Shown here one piece after another: positions 44,750-56,389 of a DNA stretch of 64,000 nucleotides; within the stretch, counting starts at the first letter, position 1; every line of letters begins with the position of its first letter. Below the pieces are notes generated by a model that was given only the letters and a program-made list of their open reading frames with translations, did not search any database and was not told where the DNA came from. Origin of the DNA: Aspidiotus rigidus (Eukaryota > Arthropoda > Insecta > Hemiptera > Diaspididae); NCBI GenBank assembly GCA_035079385.1, contig JAVHKY010000011.1, forward strand, positions 12,604,001 through 12,668,000. Reading direction: 5' to 3'. The translations under genes and the position numbers were made by a program.

Positions 44750-45302
44750 GGTTTGCCAAAAAATTGAGTACTGTTAAATGAGGGTTTGGATTAAATTTGT
44801 AGTAGCGCAAAAACGCGAAACGTTAGACGTAAACTTTAAACTACGAAATTTGTATCTCATTTTCATCTTCAAGTTTTGCCCCTTACCAACTTTCTACGAC
44901 TTTTCTGAGCCGAGTCGGAGACGAAAAGGTGCCAGAAATTGACCGATTTGCCAAAATTCTCAAAAATTAAAAATTGTTCAAACTTCCATATCATAATTTA
45001 TTTGAAAGTGAAACTTAACGCTGATTCCGAAAATAATACTCAAAATAATCATATGACGCTTAACAATGGCCGAAGTTTCAGGTTCTTATTTGGGAAATTT
45101 TGAGTGAATTGGTCAATTTTTGGCACTTTTGGTCCATAATGCGGCTCGGAGAAGACACAGAATCTTTGTATTTGTCGCGAATTAGAGATAAAGTTGAGAT
45201 ACAAATTTGGTACATTTGGGCTATGCATCCAACTTTTCGTATTTTTGAGCTACAACAAATTTATTTCAAATCTTCATTCAACTGTCAACATATTTTTTGG
45301 TA
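44750..45302. repeat. large foldback, about 200-bp arms
   Basis: The arm 44750-44960 (GCCAAAAAATTGAGTACTGT...) is present inverted at about 45098-45302 with moderate divergence. The left arm also resembles 3590-3800. The start TACAGGGTTTGCCAAAAA is typical of MITE ends. No ORF with a motif. Confidence 0.65.
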
Positions 45303-45359
45303 GACTCTGCATAATTATTATGATAGGAGAGGGACTAAGTACAAAATTATTGATAAAAA

Positions 45360-45640
45360 TGGTTCATGTCTCCCCTCCATCATTCGGCTCGGACTTGGAA
45401 AAATTTCGACCTCTCGTGCTATAACATATAATGACTTCGAGAAATTTCGACTTTTGAGCCATAATGTATGACAGGAAACGGACTTGGAAGATAATTTTGG
45501 CTTTCGAGCCATAATAATAAGAATGTTGGGCGGCGGACTTGGAGAAATTTCGTCTTTTGAGCCATATTACGTGATAGGAACGAAAGGTACTTAGAAAAAT
45601 TCTTACTTTTGCTATACAAGGCACTCAGGAAACTTAAGAA
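45360..45640. repeat. tandem-like GACTTGGAAAAATTTCGAC repeat
   Basis: Four or five variants of GACTTGGAGAAATTTCGWCTTTTGAGCCATAAT in a row, period about 55-60 bp. Confidence 0.65.
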
Positions 45641-46340
45641 TCTTCCAAGATTTCAATTTAAATTCTCAATATTAAAACCAATCCGAGCCGCACAGAACAG
45701 GTTCCCTGCCTTCCTCATTTAACTTCATTAAGAAAACGCGTCATGTGTTTTATTTTAATTTTTTGTTTTAAATATTAAAGTAAGAATGACTATTACCAAG
45801 AAGAACCTATTGATTCGATAAGAATGACTATTTATTTCTAATCTTTTCTTCCTTCAATAACGAACATTTTCATTCAATCCTGTTTCCGAAAAAATATCAT
45901 CTTTCTTAACCGAGTTTCAATGTGTATGACACCGTTCAGGTGCGAATTTCTATTTCCACGACTCTTTATTCCGCGTAATCCGCCGAGGCGTTTACACACC
46001 GAAGAAGGGAAAGGCGGTGATACGTTTGTCTAGTGATCTTGGGTGATAACCACCGGTTTTTCAATTTCGTCAAGACAGCGCGGATCACAGGATTCACACA
46101 TATATTTTGTCAATAGGGATACAAATTCTTTTTCGTCTGGTAAACGTTGGTGGGCGTGAACAGTTCCTAAATTGAATGGAGGGTAGGAATGAAATAGAAA
46201 GTATAGCCTACCTATACAGGTACCTAAGTGACAACAAACAGCTATACCCCACCTTTTTCAACATTTAGAAAGTGCAGTTTCACATAGAAGTGAATGATCC
46301 TGGCACTTGTAATTTGTCATCATACTGCGTTCGTATAGTT
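45641..46340. other. intergenic, nothing recognised
   Basis: No gene, repeat or RNA signal that I can support. Presumably contains the promoter of gene A. Confidence 0.3.
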
Positions 46341-46479
46341 TCTCTAACAAGTGCTCGCGCCGTCTTTTAAAGAGTTGATTGAAGGATTGTTGCTCTTGGA
46401 GTATACTAAGACCAAATTAATTCGGGTTCGATTCTATATTAATATTTTTATTAATATTATTAATTTTCGTTCACTGGCT

Positions 46480-46917
46480 ATGGCAAATCGCGCTGCAAAA
46501 TTTTTGTCTTCGGAAACCAAATCAATTTTGATCGATGTATCCAATGATTTCCAAAGTCGCCGGGATGGATGTAATACAAACATGGAAACCGTGATATATA
46601 CGGATCACCCTTCAATTTGGAGAAACACTCGGTTTGTCGTCGTACAACCATTTCCTGTTCGAAGAAAGCCAATAGAACAGTTTAACTACATTGAAGAATT
46701 TTTTCGAACCTTGGTGAACGGACTGGGCCAGGCAATATACTTTGTTATCGAGCCTTTATCAACAGTGGAACCTAAAAGCAACCCTTTGAGTCTATACATC
46801 ACGATGTCGACTACGAACTTGATGAACTGGTACCCCAAACGTCATTTTGGAAGGAAGAAACGTCAAACTGCGGCACAGCGAATAGCAATGCGAAGACCGC
46901 AATACTTAAATGTATAA
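46480..46917 (+). CDS. single-exon ORF A of an unrecognised three-member family
   Basis: 145 codons from ATG at 46480 (the frame is open further upstream, but without ATG). It shares a core with B and C: METVIYTDHPSIWRNTRF, compare ETIIHTNTPSIWSGSLPKV and ETIIYTSTPEIWRHYLPKV. Downstream similarity is weak, and the C terminus is basic (HFGRKKRQTAAQR), unlike B and C. The ORF end TAAATGTATAA overlaps a weak donor; a possible 3' exon begins after TTTGTTTACAG at about 47502 and a poly(A) signal AATAAA lies near 47630. No signal peptide or membrane segment is clear in this start. Function unknown. Confidence 0.5.
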   Translation: MANRAAKFLSSETKSILIDVSNDFQSRRDGCNTNMETVIYTDHPSIWRNTRFVVVQPFPVRRKPIEQFNYIEEFFRTLVNGLGQAIYFVIEPLSTVEPKSNPLSLYITMSTTNLMNWYPKRHFGRKKRQTAAQRIAMRRPQYLNV

Positions 46918-47624
46918 AAAACCGTCCATTTAAGGTACTGTATTCACATCTTATGTTTTGTCTCCGTTAAATTAGTTCTCGGAGCTAGCTGCTCGTACTT
47001 TTTCAATTTAGACGACTCTCGAGATATATATGATGGTAGGGGGACATGGTAAAATTTCGACTAACAAGCTATATAGACTAGACCATTTTTTAAAAAATTG
47101 CGATGCAAGATGCGCTTTGTATAACAATTTGGTAACCTCATTCCCTCGAAGGAAAAAACCCCGCTGAATCCGAATATGTCTGTAACTTTTTGATTCGACC
47201 CCTTTTGGAGCGTAAAAGGGGGCTAAAACATTGAAAAAAATGATTTTTCTTCATTTTTCTCATTTTTCGGAAAACTAAGCATTTTACGAAGAAAATACCT
47301 CCGTTAAAAAATATTACCCATAAAATTTCCTAAAACAGTTAGCATCAAGGTTACCTGACTCTGGGTCACCCTCTCGTAACAGTATTCAATTCTTTGTTTC
47401 GATATCTATACAAGTCAGATGACTGTGTGGCGTCAAACCGGTCACCCTCTCATACAAGTATTCAATTCTATACACTATAGTGTTCTTTTTTTTGTTTACA
47501 GAATCGGAGGAAGATGAATAAGAAGAAGTAAGAAACCTGAAGTAAGAAACCGTATTTTGTCGAGTTTTTATTGAGTTTTTATTTTTGAGTTTTTATTTTT
47601 ACGTTTTTATATTTTTAATATGTT

Positions 47625-47640
47625 TGTAAATAAAATGTAT
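47625..47640 (+). promoter_or_regulatory. possible poly(A) signal
   Basis: GTAAATAAAATG contains AATAAA about 700 nt after gene A, downstream of a possible 3' exon. Sequence alone cannot show use. Confidence 0.3.
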
Positions 47641-48002
47641 ATTAACTCGTGTCTTCATTCGTTTTAATTAGTAGAATTCGAGTATTCATACTGAGAAGAC
47701 GAAATCATGACAATTTACAGCCGAAAGCTGTCTTTTTAAATGAGAAGATCGTTCAAGTCGTTTTAAGCAGGCGGTAGGTCTTTATCAACATGACATGATT
47801 ACTCATCTCTAATGTGCTTTCATGCTTCAACTCGTACGTTAAAGAACTTGGGTGGTGGAGATGTACCAACAGTATGGCTCTCTACGATATACTTTCTTCT
47901 AAAAGCGAATACATTGCAACTCCGATCGTGTTACAGTGTAAAAGTGCTGTGATTTAAATTTCATCGCATTTGGTCGCGTTTGTCTTTAAAGCCAGTTTCG
48001 CC

Positions 48003-48401
48003 ATGCTCGCCGCAAGAAGACGAAGTTGTTTCAAAACTGTTGAGGAGGAAGAGATAAAAAACCTCCAAAACAATTTGTGTAATAAACTCAAACATTTTCT
48101 ATTCAGAGTTCAGTTTTGTTCAGAATTTGAAACCATCATACACACCAATACACCCTCAATTTGGAGTGGTAGTCTTCCAAAAGTGAAAATTCAGACGGGA
48201 TCTTCTTTGATGTTGTCTTCAGAGAAACATATAGATGAACTGGATGACTTTTTCTGGTCTTTTTTATGCAAGATGGACGATGACCAGGTAAGGTTAAATT
48301 GGTATACTCACGAAGTACCATCGGAGAACGAAGCAAAACTTCAGGTAGATTTAATTATGTCTAAGCGTGACTTCTTATTGGATGAATATTTGATTACGTG
48401 A
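48003..48401 (+). CDS. single-exon ORF B of the same family
   Basis: 132 codons from ATG at 48003. It starts MLAARRRS, has an acidic stretch (VEEEEIK), the family core ETIIHTNTPSIWSGSLPKV (about residues 44-62), then an acidic middle (HIDELDDFF) and NWYTHEVPSE, and ends VDLIMSKRDFLLDEYL. The last two motifs are shared with C (YWYTHVIPS; VDVILSMHPINLEDYL). The shared beginning (ML..RRR), core and end over one uninterrupted frame are good evidence of a real gene. No known domain recognised. Confidence 0.6.
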   Translation: MLAARRRSCFKTVEEEEIKNLQNNLCNKLKHFLFRVQFCSEFETIIHTNTPSIWSGSLPKVKIQTGSSLMLSSEKHIDELDDFFWSFLCKMDDDQVRLNWYTHEVPSENEAKLQVDLIMSKRDFLLDEYLIT

Positions 48402-49620
48402 ACCTGGAATACTTACTCACTAAAAGTTTTTTGATAAGACTTGAAAATTTCATCTACCGTATCTATGTTTGTTTGTATTATTTTTGTGTTTATGTTTCAA
48501 TGTACTTAATCAACTTCTTTAAAATCTAATTTTGTGATTTAAAGACGCATCTACGGATATCTCACAACGAGAAGAATTTTTATCTTGAATACTCTGTTAG
48601 CTACGATAAGAATACATAATGTATTTCTGAATTATTGTGACTAATTTTTTGAATAGGTAGCAAATATTGGAATCGATTTTAACAGGCTTGAAGCACCTCA
48701 ATGTAAGACGAGACGCCTCTTAGCCAAGACGTGGCTAGGATTTGGAAAGAGGAGAGCAGTAAATATTTTCCTATAAATGCCTCTTAATAACTTTTGGGTA
48801 GAATGGGAACTCGTGGAACTTTGGTACAGGAAACCGATGTAGGGGGGGATTTCTTTATCGATAAAACATCACTTTGAATAATTGTTGAATTTTTCCAAGT
48901 CCCTCTCTTTGTGTTCATAACTTGAAACTCGAAATTTATCTACTTAGATGGTCGGAATTTTACGGTTTAAAAGTTGAATTTCATTCCTCCACCCTTATAT
49001 CACTCGCTGATTGGGATTTTTCCAAGTTCAGAGCAGAGAATCATTGATGGTTTTTCAGCTAATGGTTCAACACGAAACGAACAGAAGATCTGGACAGACA
49101 TTGAAGGGTTGACAATTTCTCAAAGGAATGGTGAGATTATTTTCCAGATACTGAATTTAATAAATATAGCATTTAAGGGAGTTTCGGGAATCGCAAGAAA
49201 AACTTCTTGGTATACAATCTATTGACCATCATCAGACAAGAGATGAAATGGCACACTCCAGCATGACATTATCGCGAACAAAAGACAAACGACAACATGT
49301 AAGTAATTTTAGTCATCTCTTCTCTCACTATCAACAGGTAGAATTTTTCAATAATTTCGGTTATTTATGATTTAGATATTTTCATTGCTTTTTAAGTGGA
49401 AGAGGTGGGTGAAAGTATTTTGTCGGATACTTGCTTACATGAATGAAAACATTCGTCTGGTTGAAATTCATTCTTTATTTAACAAGTATCATACGTTACG
49501 GCTATCTTCTTGATTGTATGACTTTACATTTCAGCCTCCAAGTAATTGAAAATAAGAATAAAAAATTTTATATTAGAAAACGAGATACTTCTAGATTCTT
49601 TCGGGCAAGTTAGAAATGAG
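48402..49620. other. intergenic, little recognised
   Basis: An inverted form of the dispersed motif (TTTTTCCAAGTCCCTCTC) lies at about 48890-48960. Nothing else supported. Confidence 0.35.
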
Positions 49621-49630
49621 AGAGGGAAGT

Positions 49631-50280
49631 AAAGTAAGGGGGATTGTATCGGTATTATTTTTGAAGGCTCGAGGAGAGGTGAGGACGTAGGGTTTCAAGT
49701 AAGAGCATGGAAATATTTGGTCAGTTTTTGAATCTGACTCGCAACAATGGGAGCAAGATGCGAGTTTCAATTGGTTGGGATGAATGTTTGGTACGGGTGT
49801 GATCTATTCTCAATTTGATAATAATTTTTCCCTCACGTCTAGATTTTCCAAGGGCGGTGGACCAGGGGATGGAAATTTTTTTTCAACACGGAGGAATTTA
49901 ATAGAGGATTCAGTTTCCCAAAGCTTGTACCGAGAATCCAAGAATAAGTGTGAGGAAAATGAGTCAACGAGGAGGAAATTTTTGTCAATAGAATGTAACG
50001 GATTTGAAATTTACCAATAAAATTGTGAACTTTTTAGACAGAATCGGTAAACTTTTTTCTTTCGACTTGATGGAAAAAATTGGCGAGAATTTTGATAGTC
50101 TGGACTGGCCTTCAAAAATGTTTCATGGAATTCCGTCCAAGAGGTTATGTTATGATTCTCTTATGTTGGGTGCACAACTTATCGAACTCTCCTTCCTCTT
50201 TCATCACCTGATCTTTCACTTACCGAGTTATTCGATTTCCAACGTGTACTGCACTCGTGGTCTTTCAAAAAGTAGAAAAT
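49631..50280 (+). repeat. duplicated segment, left copy
   Basis: About 650 bp that recurs at 52826-53490 (GTATCGGTATTATTTTTGAA onward), with indels and moderate divergence. No conserved reading frame between the copies, so probably non-coding. Confidence 0.6.
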
Positions 50281-50289
50281 ATAGAAAAT

Positions 50290-51250
50290 TCTGTTATATA
50301 TAGCTCAGGAGTCAAAATAAGTCCCTCTCCTATCGTATAAAGCTCAAAACCCCTCTTTCCGTGACGTCATCAATCTCCAATTGCTCGCGCCCGTGGACAA
50401 AAATTTCCTGAAAGTACCCCCCAACAAAAGGGATAGCGGGTTAATAGCCCCTCCCCCCCTCAACAAGATGACGAATAAAAAGAATGGTCTTCATCAAAAT
50501 TTCTTCATAACACTCAACCTCCGCCAGTCCTCCCTCTAAAATTTCTCGAACCCTGGCCCCTAATTCCAAAATTTACGAATTCACTCACCCTGTATACTGT
50601 ATCCCTTCTCTTACTTTATAGTGAACTATGGCGTCATCCGCGTTAACCAGGGGTCCTCCAACTATGACGTCATCATCCGTGATCTTGAGCCTGATTTTGG
50701 AAACTGTGAGTTCAACCCACCTCCCCTCATCCTTGTAACCTATAAGTCATAGGCTTTTATACTGCTGTATGATAGGCATATGTTGAGCTTGGTTTCATGA
50801 AGGCTAATGGTAGGTATACTGTATGGCCCAGTAGAATGGAGGCTGAGGAGTAGTACCCCAATGCTGAAATCTGCAAGTATGGCACCATCAGCCGTGACCT
50901 GGAGGCCTGGTATAAGGCGAACTCGAGCAGTATTATTAATAGGCCTGGTATGATGGAGACTATTAGGAGGCCTATGAGCGGAAAGATTGATCCCCAAAAA
51001 AAGAAGAGAGTGACGAAAAAGCGAGCTGTACTTCTGTTGATGACGTCGCATGGTTATGACGTCACCAATGTTCGTATCCATCTCCGTGGGCTAGGTAGCT
51101 TAACTTATAGTTCACGACGCCTATATCAATCCAAGAACGGGGGCGAACGAGTGGAGACCTTAGACAGCTCAAAATGCAGTATTCCAAGAACGTAAGGCGA
51201 ACGTGCGAAGCAAGTTAATCCCTCTGAGCTAAATGGCTTATCTTACAGTG
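50290..51250. other. stretch with three perfect CRE palindromes
   Basis: TGACGTCA occurs at 50362-50369, 50665-50672 and 51057-51064, and TGACGTCG near 51041. This is the ATF/CREB consensus. No gene is supported in the stretch, and whether the sites are used is unknown. 50290-50360 has the dispersed GACTTGG-type motif. Confidence 0.35.
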
Positions 51251-51401
51251 TACCACGCCTGTATTAGTCCAAAAATGGTTTCACCACAATGCACTTTTAA
51301 AATATAAATGAGGTCCATTTCTAGTAAACTTGAAGCGTGGTGTATTTATTTGGCTGTGATAGAATCTCTCCTTCAAGGAGACCTATTTTTCAGATCGCGC
51401 C

Positions 51402-51909
51402 TTAAGGGTGTGCTTTACTTGTGAAAATAAGCTCGCAAAACATGGTACCGAAAATCACATTTTATTGCTCGAATTTTCAACGGATCTTTCTGAATAATTG
51501 AAATGTTTTCTAGAAAGGTTCAACTAGGAGCGCTATCCAAGCAGAATTTCAAAATTTTTTTATACTTTCTCAATCAAACGTTGAAATTGGTAAAAATTCG
51601 TCTATTTTCTGACGAGAGTGAAATTCTTCTGGAGCCAAAATTTAGGATTCTGTTCTGATAGCGCCTTTTGTTCAACCCTTTCTGTACAACATTTTCAAAG
51701 ATCGAAAAAATTCGTCGGAAAATGAAGCTCTGAGATGTGACCTTGCAAAATAATTCCTCGTCATTTGTAACGAGGACTACCTACGCACGTCCGACAAGCG
51801 TCGCGTAGTGACCGCTGGCATCCCGAACCTTGCAGGGTTTTTGGGGATGTTTATGCAACTTTTTCGTACACCATTTCGGAGTTTCCGAACAAGTGAAGCA
51901 CACCCTTAA
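51402..51909. mobile_element. piggyBac-like MITE with TTAA ends
   Basis: Both ends are TTAA followed by inverted GGGTGTGCTT(T/C)ACTTGT. A TTAA target is the hallmark of piggyBac-type transposition. 508 bp, no ORF. Confidence 0.8.
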
Positions 51910-52010
51910 TGAATCTCATGCTGATAGAGGTACGTAAGCAGATAAAACGAACTAATATTTTTTGTGCCGACAAATAATATTTTCTGCTGCGGTACAGTAC
52001 CTTCGAATAA

Positions 52011-52825
52011 CGCCATCCAAAAAAAAAAAGGTACATATAAACCTTTTTTTTCCCTTCCTATATCTTTCGCCAAGTGCCGTTCGCTAAGGGAAGTACGCAT
52101 CGCACCCTGTTGGTAGTTTTGACATGTTTCATGTCTTTGCTCTGACCCTACCCTAATTTCAAAATTTGCGTGCGCGTGCGTGCGTGCTTGCAAGGTATCT
52201 TTTAGACCCATGCAGTGAACTGCTGGTGTACTAGACTTATACTAGCTCTATACTAACTCTAAACTGGACTTATACTAGACAAAGACGAGCTGTGAAACCC
52301 AGACCTTTATAATATCTTCACACTCCTTTCATACTACAGGCTCAGGAAAAAGCCATTAGCTTTAAATATTCTAAACTAGACGACGAAGAAGGTGGCGAAC
52401 GAGCGGAATGACAGACATGAAACGTGATCTTTATTTATTTGGCTGTGCCAGAACATTTTTTATCATCCTTTTCTCTCGGGGTCTCTTCTCTTTTCACTCA
52501 AAATTGCCCTGAATATTCTTCCTATAAAGATGTTTTGAGAATAGCCCAGCGGGAATGTGGCGACACCCAAACGTACAACGAAAGCTTGTTTGTTCATGAA
52601 CAGAGGGAGGACGATTATTGTCACCCATTGTCGATGGTTCTGACTCGTGATGATAATTTCATGATAATTTCGTACATTAGTAAGCATTTTATATTATTGC
52701 ATTCACATAAGAGAATTGAGGACAGGTAACAAATCAAACCGTCATCTTATAGAACTAACAAACGCGGCTACAAAAAATATTCCAGGGAAATAAAACAGGT
52801 AAAACAGAAACGAGTCCCAATAATT
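52011..52825 (+). repeat. duplicated segment, copy 1
   Basis: 52020-52110 and 52470-52825 match 54596-54670 and 54680-55035; the copy at 54.6 kb lacks about 360 bp in between. Base changes break every long frame, so coding is unlikely. Confidence 0.6.
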
Positions 52826-53490
52826 AAGTAAGGGTTATGGTATCGGTATTATTTTTGAAAGCTTGAGGAGCGGAGAGGTGAGGACATAGGGTTTCGAGTA
52901 AGAGTATGGAAAGATGTGGTCAGTTTTTGAATCTTCTTCACAAAGATCCGAGTTTCAATTGGTTTGGAGTGAATGTGTTATACGGGTGTGGTCTATTCTC
53001 AATTTGGTAATAATTGTACCCCCATATCTGGGTTTTCCGAGGGCGGTAGACCAGGGGATAAAAGTTTGTTCGATAGGGAGGAATTCAGAAGAGGATTTAG
53101 TTTCCTAAAGCTTGTAACGAAAATCCAAAAATAAGTGAGAGGAAAGTGAGTTAACGAGAAGGAGCTTTTCATCAACAAAATGTAACGGATTTGAAATTTT
53201 CCATTGAAATTGTCAACTTTTTAGACAGAATTGGTAAACTTTCTTCTTTCGACTTGACGGAAAAAATTAGCAAGAATTTTGGTGGTCTGGACTGGCTTTC
53301 AAAGATATTTGATGGAATTCCGTCCTTACACGAGCCGAAGTAGTTATCTTACGATTCTCTTATGTTTGGTGCACAACTTATTCAACTCTATCTCTTCCTT
53401 CATCGTCTACCTTTCTTGGTGCTTATAATCTTTTACTCACCGATTTATTCGATTTTCAATGTTTACTGCACTCATCCACTCTCCTTATGA
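52826..53490 (+). repeat. duplicated segment, right copy
   Basis: Second copy of 49631-50280. Confidence 0.6.
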
Positions 53491-53977
53491 GCCTTTCATA
53501 TACCTCTTACTCCAAAACCGTCCTCAGCCACAGCGTAATCACTGCGGCAGCAAAAAAGTCGACCAAGCCATAAAAGTTGTCACGAGGCTACCGCGCATTT
53601 TCCTCACTATATCCGACCTGACCCACTTCATCTAACCCCGAATACCAAACTAGTATATTGCCCAGGGGCAAAAACAAGTTCCGGCAAAGAAACCAATAAC
53701 CTTCTCGTGGCCCTTGTCTCACCATCAGGAACACTGCTGTCACAAAATTCACCTCACAAGTTTTCAAAAAAGAAAAGTCCCTCAATATTCGCGGGTCTTA
53801 ATCCTCTCTGTATGTCCTAATAGGTATATAATTTTTTCACTGATGGTTCTTAAACTACAATTGCGGGTGTCCCTAGAATGCAGGGACCAAAGGTCTTAGG
53901 TCCTCAGGCTTCTTGGCCTCCTCCTAGGTTGTTGAGTAGAAGATAGGATTAAAGATAGCGCGATGGTGAAATTGAAA
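53491..53977. other. no gene supported
   Basis: No recognised motif on either strand. Confidence 0.3.
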
Positions 53978-54057
53978 GACAGTTTATAAGAGGTTGAGCG
54001 GGGGGAGGGGGCAGTGGGACAGTTTATAGGAGGTTGAGCGGGGGGGAGGGGGCAGTT
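53978..54057. repeat. two-copy 40-bp tandem repeat
   Basis: GACAGTTTATAAGAGGTTGA and a G-rich tail, repeated once with small changes. Confidence 0.7.
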
Positions 54058-54589
54058 CCGCAAATTCGGGACTTGTTTGATAGGCTTATGAGATCAGCTT
54101 GAGGGAGGAGGTTTACATAATATCTAACAAAAAAAACGGTCAAATTTATAGACTAGGTGATAAACCAGGGCTCTATAATCTATCCGTGCGCAAAGTTTTT
54201 CTGTTCTTGAAGAGATGTCAGATGAATTTCAATATATTTTAATTTGAAATGGGGGTTCTATACAAATTCATACAAGGATTTTGTTGGGGGAAAGCCGATA
54301 GATTGAGTGAAGAACAAGAACGAAATGAATGAACTCTAAGAGAAAATCACCAGGCTGAATGGTTCTTTGTAAGATCAATATTCCCATCGAAACAAATTGC
54401 CGCACTGTCTAGAGTTTGGAGAAATTATTCTCCATATCCTGCTTTCACATACCCTTCTTGATCGTCGCTTTCTCCGCAACCAATATTTAGCCATGTTCAA
54501 ACGAACCGCGGCTGCGCGGAAGTCATACCATCATCTCTAAGCTATTCGTATTTTGCGGATAGGTATTGCACCTTTGTCGGATCTTCTTC

Positions 54590-55060
54590 CTGGCATTTCA
54601 AAAAAAAAGGTACATATAAACCTTTCTTTTTCCTTCTTCTATCTTTGACTAAGTGACGTCCGCACCGCACCCTGCTCAGTCTCTCCTCTTTTCATTCAAA
54701 ATCGCCCTGAATAGTCTTTCAAAAAGATGTTTTGAGACCATATAGAAGCCCAGCGAGAATGTGGCGATAAGCAATTATTTTCACGAAACATACAATAACA
54801 GCTTGTTTGTCCTTGAACAGAGTGAGGACAATTGTCACCTATTGTCGATAGTTCTGACTCGATATGATAATTTCGTAGGTACGTTAATAAAAATTTTATA
54901 TTATTTGATTCAAACAACAGAATTAAGGACAGGTAAGAAATCAAACAGTCATACAAATTATAGAAATAACAAACGCGACTACGAAAAATATTTCAGCGAA
55001 ATAAAACAGAAACGAGTCGCAATAATTTCGGAAAGTACTCTCGCCATATAACTATTGCAT
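54590..55060 (+). repeat. duplicated segment, copy 2
   Basis: Shortened copy of 52011-52825. Confidence 0.6.
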
Positions 55061-55230
55061 TTTTTGTGGTAAATCAGAGGACTAAAAAGTTGACAATTCG
55101 AGAACTCAATAAAAATAAAACCTAATTGATGAATAGGTGTCACATTAATAAATTAACTCGTACGTGTCAGCTACAAATGATACGAAGAAACATTTACAAA
55201 ATAAAAACACTATACGCTAGCGTGATTCCC

Positions 55231-55635
55231 TCAGTCGAAAGTCATCCATAAATAATCTTCTAAATTGATAGGATGCATGGACAGAATAACATCTACTTGA
55301 TAATGGACTTCGGAAACTGGCGACGGTATCACATGAGTATACCAATATACTTTCGAAACTCCAAGGGAAGATATTCTTTTCTGTAAACAGATATCCACAT
55401 CTCGTTCCTCCAAATCTTGAGACATCAAAATAGAATGTTTGTTCATAATTACAACTTTCGGAAGATAGTGTCTCCATATCTCTGGCGTAGAGGTATAAAT
55501 GATGGTTTCGCAAGCTGGATCATAAGTTTTCCGTTTCAATAGAAAAGTATGGATTATCATATTTACAATGGTTTCCAAGCCCGTTTTTATAATTCTCTGA
55601 CGATTACTTACATACTGTCGTCTCCTTACGAGCAT
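55231..55635 (-). CDS. single-exon ORF C of the ETIIYT family
   Basis: 134 codons from ATG at 55635 (open upstream to 55698 without ATG). It starts MLVRRRQYVSNRQ, has the core ETIIYTSTPEIWRHYLPKV (about residues 43-61), then YWYTHVIPS and VDVILSMHPINLEDYLWM at the end, collinear with B. It lies on the opposite strand about 7 kb from B. Function unknown; no secretion signal from this start, though the upstream open frame is hydrophobic (RLILVFVIN). Confidence 0.6.
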   Translation of the reverse strand: MLVRRRQYVSNRQRIIKTGLETIVNMIIHTFLLKRKTYDPACETIIYTSTPEIWRHYLPKVVIMNKHSILMSQDLEERDVDICLQKRISSLGVSKVYWYTHVIPSPVSEVHYQVDVILSMHPINLEDYLWMTFD

Positions 55636-55938
55636 ATTAATTACGAAAACGAGTATTAGTCTTAGAATCGAAACACGCGCGGACCAAGTTCCAAACACAA
55701 CTTTTCTACGCTATAACAAGATACCAGCTGAATTTCCTTTCTGGAATCTATTGTTAGCTAGCGCGTTCTGTCTTCCTATCTTACTGAAATGGTCCGAACA
55801 TGACGAAGAGAGATGATTAATCCTGAGCTCTCTTATCGTGTTATTACAAAGTGGACTTCGTATTTCAATTTACTACATTCATGTTTAGTCATGAGAGAGG
55901 CGAACACTTCCAAAAATTTCGTGTAAACAAAGATATCG

Positions 55939-55960
55939 CAAAAAAAAAAAAAAAAAAAAA
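55939..55960. repeat. A homopolymer
   Basis: About 22 A residues; simple repeat, possibly the tail of a retroposed sequence. Confidence 0.8.
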
Positions 55961-56389
55961 AACAACAACGGGCAGTAGCCAGAATAAAGCTCTTTTGGTA
56001 ATTGGCTTTTAGGCATGCACTCAAGAATTTGTTCAGAAGTGTCGAGTAGATGAGCTCAAGATTGTCTTTGTCTCCTCTACTGCGGCTCTTTAGGAGAAGA
56101 AAATTTCTAACGAGAATACAGCTAAGCAAAGCCAAGTAAATTTGGACCATTATTTTTTGGCAAGGGGGATATATCAGCCCTGGAAACTGTCTGAAGGATG
56201 CCTGACAGAAGGAAGGGGAGAAGGAATTTTGTCCTCAGATTCGATGTTGATGGTACGCGGTGGCCTAGAAAAAAACTAGCAGCCTACCTGGTGAGTTGCT
56301 CGGGGTTGCCTTCGTTAACTTTGTCAATTGAGGCGAACGAGGAACCTCATATTTTATGGAAGGCACTCACGCGTTGGAGGTCGACATTT

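Noticed and set aside
50740..51195. Overlapping open frames on both strands
   Set aside because: No similarity within the window, no domain, and composition like the surrounding non-coding DNA.
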